DNA of 37,920 nt from an uncultured Clostridia bacterium (GTDB taxonomy: Bacteria > Bacillota > Clostridia > Christensenellales > UBA3700). The stretch lies in assembly GCA_945872615.1 (NCBI GenBank), contig CAMBZZ010000014.1, forward strand, positions 1-37,920, in the 5' to 3' direction. Positions 1 to 8,183 of the stretch are shown piece by piece. The position numbers and the translations under genes were made by a program. The notes under the pieces are model-generated. The model was given only the letters and a program-made list of their open reading frames with translations, did not search any database and was not told the DNA's origin. Position 1 is the stretch's first letter, and every line of letters begins with the position of its first letter.

Positions 1-262
1 TTGTCATTCCGAGCCGTTAGGCGTGGGAATCTCTTATATTGTTTGAGATTGCCACAGCGTGTAAACACGCTTCGCAATGACATCGTTTATTAGATTGCCA
101 CACTCCTTTCAGTCGTTCGCAATGACAAGGATATTATTGCAACGTCGTTGTGTTGTCATTCCGAGCGTAGGCACTTGAGCCTTAGCGTGGGAATCTCTAT
201 CGTTTTGAGATTGCCGCGGCTAAAGCCTTTGCTATCGCAAAATGTGCACAACGCAATGACAA
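1..262. repeat. Hairpin repeats of the GTCATTCC...GCAATGAC type
   Basis: Two full copies (1-82 and 153-262) and one half copy (91-127). Each full copy opens with TTGTCATTCCGAG, continues to GTGGGAATCTC, and returns through GAGATTGCC to CGCAATGACA, so the two halves are near inverted repeats and would fold into a long imperfect hairpin. No gene is seen here. Repeats of this general type are common between genes in many bacterial genomes; their function is not known to me. Confidence 0.8.
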
Positions 263-280
263 GGATATTTGCGCAACAAC

Positions 281-415
281 AAAGCACTTTTTTTGGGGAG
301 GCGCAGATGCGAGTTAGATGAGGAGTACGCGGATTTTGTGCAGGGAGCATACTATTTGTATGTGACCTAACAAAAAACGTAAGTTACGACGTCGTATTGC
401 GAAGCATATTCGCCG
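281..415 (+). repeat. Structured repeat family R3, copy 1
   Basis: It contains the family core GATGCGAGTTAG and the inner hairpin CATAC (348-352), loop TATTT, GTATG (358-362), followed by TGAC and the family end 'gcgaagcatat'. The outer arms are degenerate here. It belongs to the same family as the copies at 776-900, 980-1137, 3137-3263 (minus), 3267-3346 (minus) and 15690-15818. Confidence 0.6.
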
Positions 416-454
416 CGAGGCGCCCTTAGCGAACACAAACGGCTATCAAGCGGT

Positions 455-730
455 TGAGATTGCCACGTTCGCTTCGCTTATTCGCAATGACATTGTTGAT
501 TGAGATTGCCACGCTTCGGCATAAGTGCCTTGCTTTTGCAAACGCAAAATGTACATAGCGCAATGACAAAGTGTTTTGTCATTCAGAGGGAAGCCCTTGG
601 CTGACCGTGGGAATCTCTATCCGTTTGAAAAGCCGTCCCTGTGCAAGGGAAGGGGGACCACAAAGTGGTGGAAGGGTTGTCAAATCTTATAAGATCCTTT
701 TTGAGTACGACTAAATCTGTGCAAGCGACT
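455..730. repeat. Composite of GTCATTC-type and CCCTGTGCAAGGG-type repeats
   Basis: Two right half-hairpins of the GTCATTC family (455-492 and 501-568) are followed by a left half (577-620). That runs straight into a second family at 631-715, which starts GCCGTCCCTGTGCAAGGG and ends with TTGTCAAATC and GAGTACGACTAAA. The same second family returns at 3505-3556 and 18862-18949. No coding capacity is seen. Confidence 0.7.
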
Positions 731-731
731 G

Positions 732-1067
732 CGCCATAGGTGCGAGTTAGGCGAGAAAAGCGCATTTTTATCTATACCAAAGCACTTTTTGGGTGCGTAG
801 ATACGAGCAAGACAAGGAAAGTGCGGATTGGGCGATAGGAGCGTACGTGACCAAACAAAAACGTAAATTAGACAAAAAATAACGAAGTATGTCCGCTTTT
901 TAGTAAAACTCATTTTGATACCAAGTAAAACACTCTCACGCCATAGGTGCGAGTTGGGCGAGAAAAGCGAATTTTATCTATACCAAAGCACTTTTTGGGT
1001 GCGTAGATACGAGCAAGACAAGGAAAGTGCGGATTGGGCGATAGGAGCGTACTTAAGTGTACGTGAC
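732..1067 (+). repeat. Tandem direct repeat (R3 copies 2 and 3)
   Basis: Two units, 732-851 and 939-1067, are nearly identical over about 120 bases, from CGCCATAGGTGCGAG to CGTACGTGAC. The second unit carries a few extra bases inside the inner hairpin. Each unit contains the R3 core. The second extends into well-matched outer arms, CAAAGCACTTTTTGG at 984-998 and its exact complement at 1115-1129. Confidence 0.75.
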
Positions 1068-1135
1068 TGAGCACAAACGCAAACTTGACACAGTATTGCG
1101 ATGTATATGCACAGCCAAAAAGTGCTTTGAAGGTA

Positions 1136-1164
1136 TTGACAAAGAAAAAAAACAATATTATAAT
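1136..1164 (+). promoter_or_regulatory. Consensus sigma-A promoter of the lipoprotein gene
   Basis: TTGACA (1136-1141), a 17-base spacer, and TATAAT (1159-1164), a perfect match to the vegetative consensus. The -35 abuts the right arm of R3 copy 3. An AGGAGGT ribosome binding site at 1187-1193 sets the start of the next gene. Confidence 0.88.
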
Positions 1165-1197
1165 AAGGATACTAAAACAATAACTTAGGAGGTTATT

Positions 1198-3066
1198 ATG
1201 ATGAAAAAATCAAAATGGTTGTCAATCATTGCGATCGTTCTCGTTGTGGCTTGTATGGCTAGTCTTTTCATCGGCTGTAAGCCAAAAGATGAAGACAAAG
1301 ATAAAGACAAAACAGACCCTGTTGACGTCAACGCAGTATTTGACAAAGTAATTAACGGATATGCATTGACCGTAGGCGAAGATTCGGCTTTCTCCGCTTT
1401 CAACTTCGCTGCTTCGCTCAAAGTATCCGCTCAAGAAGAGGGCAAAGCCGCTAAAAACTATACTGTAGATTTCAAGCTTGGTCTTGACCTCGTAAAATCT
1501 CTTGCTGAAGGCAAGGGTGACAACGGTCTTGTAATTGACATCAAAGAAGGCAACAATCAAGTATTCTACTTCAACTACAAGAACAACTACGGCGCAGGAT
1601 ACGAGGCTTACAACAGCTTGGCGTTTATGCAAGCCGGCGACAAGAAGTACAATATCAAAGCCGTTGACGTTGCTCAAACTGTAAAATCTCAGTTCGAACA
1701 AGCAGGTATCGCTATCAACCCTGACACCCCTACCGGTACAGACGCAAACGGTAACCCTATCTACAACAACGGCAACCCTTACATCGACGACGAAGCTATC
1801 GCCGCTGTTGCCGAAAAAATCGGCGGTTACATCAAGATGGCTGCTATGGCTGCTTCCAATGCAACTCTTAGCGAAAACGCTTGCTCTTTCGAAATCAACC
1901 TCGGCACCCTTCTCGATCCTACCAACAAAGACGGTTTGGGAAGCATAGTTGCAGGATTCGGTGACACCGCCGCTCCTTACCTCGCTGCTCTCGGTATTGA
2001 CCTTGACCTCGGCGACCTCGCAACCATCCTCCCTGCTCTTTCTATCAAGTTTGACTTCGCATTCGATGCAGCAGGCAAGGTAAGCAACGCTAAAGCAGAA
2101 ATCGTTATTCCTTCTAAGCAAATAGTTGTTAAGAACACCAGCGGTGGCAACATGATTGACATCACTATTCCTAACAAACTTACCGCTTCCATCGAAGTTG
2201 CTTCTCTCGTTGTCAACGGTTCCGACTTCGCTTTGCCTAACAGCAAATTCTACGACGGAAAAGCAATCAACGCAGTTGACCTCTCTTTGGGCGCAGAACT
2301 CACCGTAAACAAGGCTATCAAGATGGACTTAGACCTTGGCGGTTTTGCACTCAATATTAACATCCCTGCCGCTACCTACGACGTATCGCTCAATGCGTCT
2401 ATCGACCCTACCGTATTGCTCGGCGTTCAATTTGCTGACGAAAACGGTAAACCTATTATTGGCAATATTATCACCGCTTTGCTCGGAGATAAGGCTGCAG
2501 GCAAGAAAGGCGCTATCGACTTCATCGACCTCGTTATCACCAAGAAGGGCACTTCCGAGACCTTGCTAGTTGTCAAAGTTGATACCAAAAACGATAAAGC
2601 AACCGTAGATCTTCTCGGAGCTCTCGGTATCGATACCAGCGCTATCGACGGCGTGCCTGTAAGCTCCCTCGTGAGCCTCATCAACGGATTCCTTACCCCT
2701 GCAACCGCTCCTGCAACCGCAGACGGCGACGTTGACACCAGCAAACTCGAGCCTATCGGCAACGCTCTCAAGAACTTGCAAGTTGTTGTAAACGCTAACG
2801 GCGTTGACGTAACCTACGGCGCTACCAAGTTCAAACTTGCTTACACCGATGCAGAAACCGGCGAAGTTAAGTACGATGAGAACGTATTCTTCCTCGAAGT
2901 AGCAGCAACCGCTCAAATTACCGCTGAAGGTATCAATATTACCGCTAAGGTTAAGAACGGTGGTACGCTCTTGAAAGAAACAGACAAGTTCGATATTGAC
3001 GTTGCAGTTAGCCTCAAGTTCACCGACATCAAGTACGGCGAAGCAGTTAGACCAACCTTTGCTTAA
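1198..3066 (+). CDS. Large secreted lipoprotein of unknown function
   Basis: A 622-residue protein that starts with a lysine-rich end, a hydrophobic stretch and a lipobox ending in LFIGC with the lipidated cysteine near residue 27, so it should be anchored to the outer face of the membrane. A charged Lys/Asp linker follows. The mature part has long alternating polar and aliphatic stretches suggesting a beta-rich fold, for example around residues 260-420. I do not recognise the family and see no enzyme motif. A perfect promoter, a strong AGGAGGT site (two possible ATGs, 1198 and 1201), a strong terminator and a marked preference for AAC, TTC and GAC codons suggest high expression. It is monocistronic and lies between two repeat fields. 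A lipid- or substrate-binding surface role is only a guess. Confidence 0.8.
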   Translation: MMKKSKWLSIIAIVLVVACMASLFIGCKPKDEDKDKDKTDPVDVNAVFDKVINGYALTVGEDSAFSAFNFAASLKVSAQEEGKAAKNYTVDFKLGLDLVKSLAEGKGDNGLVIDIKEGNNQVFYFNYKNNYGAGYEAYNSLAFMQAGDKKYNIKAVDVAQTVKSQFEQAGIAINPDTPTGTDANGNPIYNNGNPYIDDEAIAAVAEKIGGYIKMAAMAASNATLSENACSFEINLGTLLDPTNKDGLGSIVAGFGDTAAPYLAALGIDLDLGDLATILPALSIKFDFAFDAAGKVSNAKAEIVIPSKQIVVKNTSGGNMIDITIPNKLTASIEVASLVVNGSDFALPNSKFYDGKAINAVDLSLGAELTVNKAIKMDLDLGGFALNINIPAATYDVSLNASIDPTVLLGVQFADENGKPIIGNIITALLGDKAAGKKGAIDFIDLVITKKGTSETLLVVKVDTKNDKATVDLLGALGIDTSAIDGVPVSSLVSLINGFLTPATAPATADGDVDTSKLEPIGNALKNLQVVVNANGVDVTYGATKFKLAYTDAETGEVKYDENVFFLEVAATAQITAEGINITAKVKNGGTLLKETDKFDIDVAVSLKFTDIKYGEAVRPTFA

Positions 3067-3097
3067 TTGAGGTAATCAATCGTTAGATTGACATTTA

Positions 3098-3129
3098 GAT
3101 ACCCTGTCTTTTGGCAGGGTATCTTTTTT
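3098..3129 (+). terminator. Rho-independent terminator of the lipoprotein gene
   Basis: GATACCCTG (3098-3106) pairs perfectly with CAGGGTATC (3115-3123) across an eight-base loop and is followed by a run of six T. Confidence 0.9.
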
Positions 3130-3136
3130 GGGAGTG

Positions 3137-3263
3137 TTTTTGAGGGTGGATATACTTCGTTATGCTTTGTCAAGCGGCAATTTTTCTTGCTCACATACAC
3201 TTAGTATGCTCGCTTCGATAAAATCACCGCTTTTCGTGCCTAACTCGCATCTCCACCCTCAAA
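3137..3263 (-). repeat. Structured repeat family R3, copy 4 (inverted)
   Basis: Three nested helices are visible. The outer arms are TTTGAGGGTGGA (3139-3150) and TCCACCCTCAAA (3252-3263), perfect over 12 bases. The middle arms are AAGCGGCAATTTT (3172-3184) and AAAATCACCGCTT (3220-3232), with two mismatches. The inner hairpin is CATAC (3194-3198) and GTATG (3204-3208). An open frame over this stretch is repeat sequence, not a gene. Confidence 0.7.
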
Positions 3264-3266
3264 GCT

Positions 3267-3346
3267 ATTTTAGGTTACTTTTTTATGTGCGCTCCCTCAT
3301 GCCATCCTCACTCTCCTTATCTTACTCGCATCTACGCACCCAAAAT
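3267..3346 (-). repeat. Structured repeat family R3, copy 5 (short, inverted)
   Basis: On the minus strand it reads TTTTGGGTGCGTAGATGCGAG and on, as in copies 2 and 3, but stops early. The ends ATTTTAGGT (3267-3275) and ACCCAAAAT (3338-3346) pair with one wobble. Confidence 0.55.
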
Positions 3347-3407
3347 TGTTCTAATACATTTTACGCTTTTTGCACCTAACTCGCTTCCCCACCGTAAAAA
3401 TGTATAA

Positions 3408-3711
3408 GTCATTCTGAGGCTACTCGTAGCCGTGAGAATCTCTATCCTTTCGTAGTCTCCTTTGTGCAAAGGGAGGTGTCAACGCAGTTAACGGAGGGAT
3501 TGTTAGCCGTCCCTGTGTAAGGGAAGGGGGCTAGCTTCTGCGATGGAAGGATTGTCTTGTCTTATGGTCAATCCCCCACTAGGCAACGTCGGGAGCCCCT
3601 TACATAAAGGGGTCTTTTCTAATGGTTGAGATTGCCGCAGCCTATCGGCTTCGCAATGACATAGTGTGTCGTCATTCAGAGGCTACTCGTAGCCGTGGGA
3701 ATCTCTATCCT
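3408..3711. repeat. Nested composite repeat
   Basis: The left half of a GTCATTC hairpin (3408-3442) and its right half (3628-3660) are separated by about 185 bases of other repeats: CTTTGTGCAAAGGGAGG (from 3461), CCCTGTGTAAGGGAAGG (from 3510), and a third, inverted unit ending near 3612. A second left half follows at 3671-3708. It looks like repeats inserted into the loop of another repeat. Confidence 0.65.
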
Positions 3712-3781
3712 TTCTAGTCTCCTTTGTGCAATTTCGTTTAACTCGCGCACGAAAATTTACTTTTTTCACATACTATACGTG

Positions 3782-4396
3782 ATGACACGTAGCGCGCCCA
3801 AAGTTAAGTTTTTCTATCTATGCTTTCTTGCAATTTTCGTCTCTTTTTTGGGCTGGATTGTAGAAAATACTTTTCGCGCTTTTTGCAACCATACCATAGA
3901 CAGTAGATTTCATCTATTGCCGTTTTTGTCCCCATACGGATTGATTGTCTTTGCTTATTATCTTCTGCTCTCCGACCCCGACGACGTTGCCGTATTTGGG
4001 AGGCGTATATTCAAACAAAAGACCACCAAAACTATAATTTTATCCAATATTATCGCTTGGCTAGGCATGTGTTTGGCGGTGTTTTTGGGAGAACTTGCCG
4101 TCGGCAACTTTTGGTATTACGTTACGGGAGTGGAACTGTGGCACTATTGCAACGGCGGTTGCGTAACGCAATTTACGGGCGTGTCGCAAGCTCTAGGTTA
4201 CGGCTCTGCCGCTTATTTTCTGTTCCGTTTCGGTTATCGACCCGCCCTAAAATGGGTACAAGCAAAGGTGCCTTACAAAGTTGCCAAAACTATATCTCTC
4301 GTTTTGGGCACGCTAATAGTAGCAGACACCGCCTTGATGTGCGTTATGATAGCAATCAACGGCGGGGCGCCTATGTGGTGGAGTTTTAGTTTTTGA
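3782..4396 (+). CDS. Integral membrane protein, PF06541/CmpB-like permease family (tentative)
   Basis: 204 residues with about five membrane segments (near 9-27, 43-62, 84-104, 130-150 and 170-192). The N-terminal GWIVENTFRAF followed after a gap by PFLSPYGLIVF resembles the W-x-x-E and G-P-x-x-P-x-Y-G pattern of the family Pfam calls putative ABC-transporter type IV (CmpB-like), whose role is poorly defined. No clear ribosome binding site is present at the ATG used. The frame stays open back to 3695, but those residues would come from repeat sequence, so I prefer the internal ATG. It is single, followed about 100 bases later by the nagA promoter. Confidence 0.6.
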   Translation: MTRSAPKVKFFYLCFLAIFVSFLGWIVENTFRAFCNHTIDSRFHLLPFLSPYGLIVFAYYLLLSDPDDVAVFGRRIFKQKTTKTIILSNIIAWLGMCLAVFLGELAVGNFWYYVTGVELWHYCNGGCVTQFTGVSQALGYGSAAYFLFRFGYRPALKWVQAKVPYKVAKTISLVLGTLIVADTALMCVMIAINGGAPMWWSFSF

Positions 4397-4447
4397 CGCT
4401 ACCCCGCTCAATCTTACCAACCTAATTTGCTCTTTTTCGCTACCCTC

Positions 4448-4476
4448 TTGACACCTAACCACTAAAATCTTATAAT
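4448..4476 (+). promoter_or_regulatory. Consensus promoter of nagA
   Basis: TTGACA (4448-4453), a 17-base spacer and TATAAT (4471-4476). The nagA ribosome binding site AAAGGAG follows just before the ATG at 4500. Confidence 0.88.
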
Positions 4477-4499
4477 AAATTTGAACCAAAGGAGTTATT

Positions 4500-5669
4500 A
4501 TGATTACAATTACAGGCGTTATTCCATTTATCGGAGGACGATTTTTAAGCAAAAGCAACGTCAGCTTTGACGAGGGCAAAATAGTTGCCGTGGGCGAGCA
4601 AACCTTGGGACAACTAGTCGACGGCAAGGGAGCGTATTGCGTAGCCGGCTACATAGATATTCACACCCACGGCGGTTGGGGCAAGGACTGTATGGAAGAT
4701 ACCTTCGAGGCTATCGATACCATTGCTCGCTATCACCTATATACGGGTACAACGGCGTTTTGCCCTACCACGATGACGGCAAGTATGCCCGACATCGACA
4801 AGGCTATCGACAATATCAGGCAATATCGCAACGGAGGCTCCAAGGGCGCAAAAATAATAGGCGTGCACATGGAAGGTCCTTACCTTGCCGCCAAAAGCGC
4901 AGGCGCGCATCCACCTTATCTGCTCGTTGCTCCTACCGAGGACAACGCCGCCGTCGTATGGAAAAATCTCGATATGGTATCGAGAATTACCCTTGCGCCC
5001 GACCTCAAAGATAGCGACGTCTTTACCGTAAGCGCTACGGCAAAAGGCGTGCAAGTCTCTCTCGGTCATGACGACAGCATAGACGACGAAATTATGGCTT
5101 GCGTGGACGCGGGAGCTTCTACCGTCACCCACTTGTACAACTGTACTAGCCGTCCGAGCCGTAGACAAAACCCGAAAAAACACCTTGGATTGACGGAAAT
5201 GGGCTTGATTGACGATAGACTTGTTTGCGAGGTCATCGCCGACGATAGACACGTTCCCAACGCGCTGTTCAAGATGATTTTTAAGCTCAAAGGCGAGGAC
5301 AAAATATGCCTCGTGTCCGACTCGCTCAGCGTGGCAGGCATGCAAGCAGGCGACTATTATATAGGTAGCGGAGAATCCAAACAAGCCATCAGAATTGAGG
5401 ACGGAGTGGCGATTTTGCCTGCTCACAACACCTATGCGGGCTCGGTAACTCCCGTCGGCAAAATGGTACAAAACCTCGTGAGCGCGGGCATCGACCCTCA
5501 AAGCGCACTAGATATGGCTACGCGTGTACCCGCCAAAGTTATGGGTCTTAAAGACCGCGGAGATTTGCAAGTCGGAATGCTTGCCGACTTCAACTTGTTG
5601 GACAAAAACTTTGATATTTTGGCAACCTACTTGGACGGAAAATCCGTCGATAGAGACAGCCTAAAATAA
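4500..5669 (+). CDS. nagA: N-acetylglucosamine-6-phosphate deacetylase
   Basis: 389 residues, the usual family length. It removes acetate from GlcNAc-6-phosphate in the cytoplasm, giving glucosamine-6-phosphate for glycolysis or wall synthesis. The amidohydrolase landmarks are in order: metal site HTHGG (55-59), GVHMEGPYL with the metal ligand Glu125, SLGH with His190, VTHLYN with His211, substrate-binding His251, and LVSDS with the catalytic Asp274. The start is set by AAAGGAG and its own promoter. The following esterase begins 9 bases after the stop, with its AAGGAG overlapping the nagA stop, so the two are probably cotranscribed. No nagB or NagR-type operator is visible here. A GH20 hexosaminidase that could feed this enzyme lies at 10288-11862. 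Confidence 0.93.
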   Translation: MITITGVIPFIGGRFLSKSNVSFDEGKIVAVGEQTLGQLVDGKGAYCVAGYIDIHTHGGWGKDCMEDTFEAIDTIARYHLYTGTTAFCPTTMTASMPDIDKAIDNIRQYRNGGSKGAKIIGVHMEGPYLAAKSAGAHPPYLLVAPTEDNAAVVWKNLDMVSRITLAPDLKDSDVFTVSATAKGVQVSLGHDDSIDDEIMACVDAGASTVTHLYNCTSRPSRRQNPKKHLGLTEMGLIDDRLVCEVIADDRHVPNALFKMIFKLKGEDKICLVSDSLSVAGMQAGDYYIGSGESKQAIRIEDGVAILPAHNTYAGSVTPVGKMVQNLVSAGIDPQSALDMATRVPAKVMGLKDRGDLQVGMLADFNLLDKNFDILATYLDGKSVDRDSLK

Positions 5670-5678
5670 GGAGATAAT

Positions 5679-6608
5679 ATGAGCGCAATTATTCCTAAAA
5701 TCGCATTTGACTTTGACGACTGGTTCAAAGATTGGAATACCAACGGCTACAAACCTCAACAAGATATTAAGGTAATCAACGACGTGTCTTACGACGAGTG
5801 CGAGGCTTGCACCCTCGACTTGTTCATTCCTCCCAAAGCCGACGGCGAGAAGTATCTCACCCTCATCAACATTCACGGCGGAGGATGGATAACGGGCGAC
5901 AAGTACAAACGCAGAGGGCTTGGTTTGCTCTATGCCGATATGGGCTTGCTGGTGGTCAATATCAATTACGGACTGTGCCCTAAGTACAAATACCACGAGT
6001 CGGTGCAGCATTGCTTCAAGGCTCTGCAGTGGGTGTACGACCACGCGGACGAATATGGTATCGATACCGACAAAATTTTCGTTACGGGTGACAGCGCGGG
6101 CGGACAACTGGCGTGCTTGTTGATGGCTACCCAAAATAACGCGGAATTTAGAAAAAAACTCGGCGTTGCCGACTCCCCTGCTCGTATTAAGAGCGGCGTT
6201 TTGGCGTGCGGCGCTTACGACGTGGACGCCATGCTCAAAAACCCTATGGCGCACGATATTATCAAGGATATGACGGGCGTGACCCCAAAGCATATAGAAG
6301 AGTATCCTTACTACTTTGCAATGCGCACTATCGACCTTGTGGACAAGGACTTCCCCGACGACGTGATTATCACCTACGGCGGCTACGACGCCTTCGTCGG
6401 CGGTTACGAAGTGCCTCTGGCTCACAAACTCGACGACCTAGGCAAACGATACTTCGTACATAGAGGCGCTTTCCCGGGAGACCATTGCTACCACTTGTAT
6501 TATAGGCGCAAAACGAGCAAGCAGTTCTACGATTTGCAACGAGATTATTTTGACCAAATGCGCAAAATCGGCAAAATAGAAAAACTCGACGCTTGTACCA
6601 AACGATAA
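5679..6608 (+). CDS. Alpha/beta-hydrolase, esterase/lipase of the HGGG class
   Basis: 309 residues, no signal peptide, so cytoplasmic. The oxyanion-hole motif HGGGW is at 66-70 and the nucleophile elbow GDSAGG at 137-142 (Ser139). Asp237 in GGYD and His269 or His272 in GDHCYH are plausible triad partners. This layout is typical of the hormone-sensitive-lipase and BD-FAE-like carboxylesterases. The substrate cannot be read from sequence. Being directly behind nagA suggests removal of acyl groups from sugars, but that is inference. A terminator hairpin follows at 6624-6648. Confidence 0.85.
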   Translation: MSAIIPKIAFDFDDWFKDWNTNGYKPQQDIKVINDVSYDECEACTLDLFIPPKADGEKYLTLINIHGGGWITGDKYKRRGLGLLYADMGLLVVNINYGLCPKYKYHESVQHCFKALQWVYDHADEYGIDTDKIFVTGDSAGGQLACLLMATQNNAEFRKKLGVADSPARIKSGVLACGAYDVDAMLKNPMAHDIIKDMTGVTPKHIEEYPYYFAMRTIDLVDKDFPDDVIITYGGYDAFVGGYEVPLAHKLDDLGKRYFVHRGAFPGDHCYHLYYRRKTSKQFYDLQRDYFDQMRKIGKIEKLDACTKR

Positions 6609-6623
6609 CTAACACCAACTATG

Positions 6624-6648
6624 ACGGCAACTACGGTTGCCGTTTTTG
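6624..6648 (+). terminator. Terminator after the esterase
   Basis: ACGGCAAC (6624-6631), a four-base loop and GTTGCCGT (6636-6643), then TTTTT. It rules out an upstream ATG at 6621 as the natural start of the next gene and separates the nag and ger units. Confidence 0.85.
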
Positions 6649-6683
6649 TATATTTCCGCTTATCTTGTGCAAAAATCTTGTAT

Positions 6684-8183
6684 ATGTATATAGATTGCAA
6701 GGAGTGGACGGACGCTATCTCCCACGCCTTTGGCGAAGATAGCGATATGATAACCCTACAATGCACGGTTGCGGGCAAAACCGCTACCGTCATGTTTTTG
6801 GACGGCTTTATCGACAAAGAAACCTTTGAAAATAATATTCTCAGACCCGTCAAAAATCTCGACGCTCTCGAATATCCCTACCTCGACACCATACGCCAAG
6901 CCACCTTGCATACCACCCCGATCGAGGTCTTGACCGACAGCAATACCGGTATATCCAAGCTGGCAAGCGGAGAAATTTTGCTGATAATAGACGGCGCGGA
7001 AGGCGTGCTGATGTTTTCCGAGAAGGACTACAAGAGCAGAGCCATTGCCGAGCCGCCCGTCTCCAGCGTGCTTAGAGGTCCGCGCGAGGGCTTCGTCGAG
7101 GATATAAAAACCAACGTCACTATGCTCCGTAGACGACTTGCCACCCCGGATTTGCGCCTTGTCAACACTCAAGTAGGCAAGTATTCGGGCACCAAAATAT
7201 GCGTAGCCTATATACAAGGTGTAGTCGAGCCCGACTTGGTGCAAAAGGTCTTGAACAAAATCAACTCCATCAACATAGACGGCATAATCGAATCGTCTTA
7301 CGTGGCAAGATTTTTGGAGTCCAAGCCCACGTCTCTGTTTAATCAAGTGGGCGACACCGAAAAGCCCGACATTCTCACCGCCAAAATGCTGGAGGGAAGA
7401 ATTGCCGTCTTCGTTGACGGCTCGCCCGCCGTACTGACTTTGCCTTACGTATTATACGAAAGTTTCCAAGCAAGCGAGGATTATTACGTCAAGAGTTATC
7501 GCGCCTCGCTCATTAGGTGGGCAAGGCTCTTTGCCATGCTGTGCGCCGTCATATTGCCCGCGATTCACGTGGCTCTAGCACAATTTCAGTATCAGACCAT
7601 ACCATTCAAACTTCTCTTGCCGATAGCCACTTCAAGCTACTCCCTTCCTCTCACTCCCGCCTTAGAAATGCTCTTCGTTCTACTCGTATTCGAGGTGCTC
7701 AGCGAAACAAGTATTCGTATGCCCAAGCACATGGGTATGGCGTTGTCGGTAGTGGGCGCAATAGTACTTGGACAAACTGCGGTGACGGCAGGCTTATTGT
7801 CTACACAGACCGTATTCGTCATCGCCGTATCGACGATAGGCGTATATTGCGTGCCCGACGAGAGCAACAGCGCCAGCGTGCTAAGGATTGTTTTCGTTGC
7901 GCTTGCAGGCGTACTCGGTTTGCTAGGCATCGTGCTCGCAACGATAGCGTTACTCGTGTATTTGTCGTCAATGGACAGTTTCGGTACGGCGTATCTTGCT
8001 CCTTTCGCACCCCTCGTCACTCACGACCTACAAGACGGCTTTATCAAAGCCGAGGTCGTACAGATCAAAACCCGCCCTTACACCATTCCTACCTCTAATC
8101 GCGTACGAATGAAGATGAAAAATGACAAAAAAGTCGATACAGGTAATCAAAATCAAGCCCACGGAGAACAAAGCGATGACTGA
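6684..8183 (+). CDS. gerAA: Spore germination protein, GerA/GerK A-subunit family
   Basis: 499 residues from the chosen ATG. The A subunit of a germinant receptor sits in the spore inner membrane and, with the B and C subunits, senses nutrients. Family landmarks: FLDGFIDKETFENNIL near the start, the segment around SEKDYKSRAIAEPPVSSVLRGPREGF, then DLRLVNTQVGKYS, and a C-terminal block of membrane segments after PYVLYESFQASEDYYVKS. The start is chosen after the terminator at 6624-6648; no strong ribosome binding site precedes it, so an internal start is possible. The last codons overlap the start of the next gene (ATGACTGA, 8 bases). Positions 8127-8140 carry a half-copy of the palindrome found at 15659-15688. 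Confidence 0.9.
   Translation: MYIDCKEWTDAISHAFGEDSDMITLQCTVAGKTATVMFLDGFIDKETFENNILRPVKNLDALEYPYLDTIRQATLHTTPIEVLTDSNTGISKLASGEILLIIDGAEGVLMFSEKDYKSRAIAEPPVSSVLRGPREGFVEDIKTNVTMLRRRLATPDLRLVNTQVGKYSGTKICVAYIQGVVEPDLVQKVLNKINSINIDGIIESSYVARFLESKPTSLFNQVGDTEKPDILTAKMLEGRIAVFVDGSPAVLTLPYVLYESFQASEDYYVKSYRASLIRWARLFAMLCAVILPAIHVALAQFQYQTIPFKLLLPIATSSYSLPLTPALEMLFVLLVFEVLSETSIRMPKHMGMALSVVGAIVLGQTAVTAGLLSTQTVFVIAVSTIGVYCVPDESNSASVLRIVFVALAGVLGLLGIVLATIALLVYLSSMDSFGTAYLAPFAPLVTHDLQDGFIKAEVVQIKTRPYTIPTSNRVRMKMKNDKKVDTGNQNQAHGEQSDD

Noticed and set aside
156..1155. Several minus-strand open frames of 60-81 codons
   Set aside because: They lie entirely in hairpin and tandem repeats, lack ribosome sites, and the same peptide fragment recurs because the DNA repeats.
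1222..2121. 299-codon open frame antisense to the lipoprotein gene
   Set aside because: It is a shadow of biased codon use on the coding strand; no start signals, low-complexity Val/Cys-rich product.
3128..3379. 83-codon open frame after the lipoprotein terminator
   Set aside because: It falls in two inverted R3 repeat copies and has no ribosome site.
1..3711. CRISPR array
   Set aside because: Repeats are long, of several families, imperfect and without regular unique spacers; no cas genes are present.
6621..6683. Upstream start for gerAA at 6621
   Set aside because: The extra codons encode a transcription terminator hairpin and there is no ribosome site.
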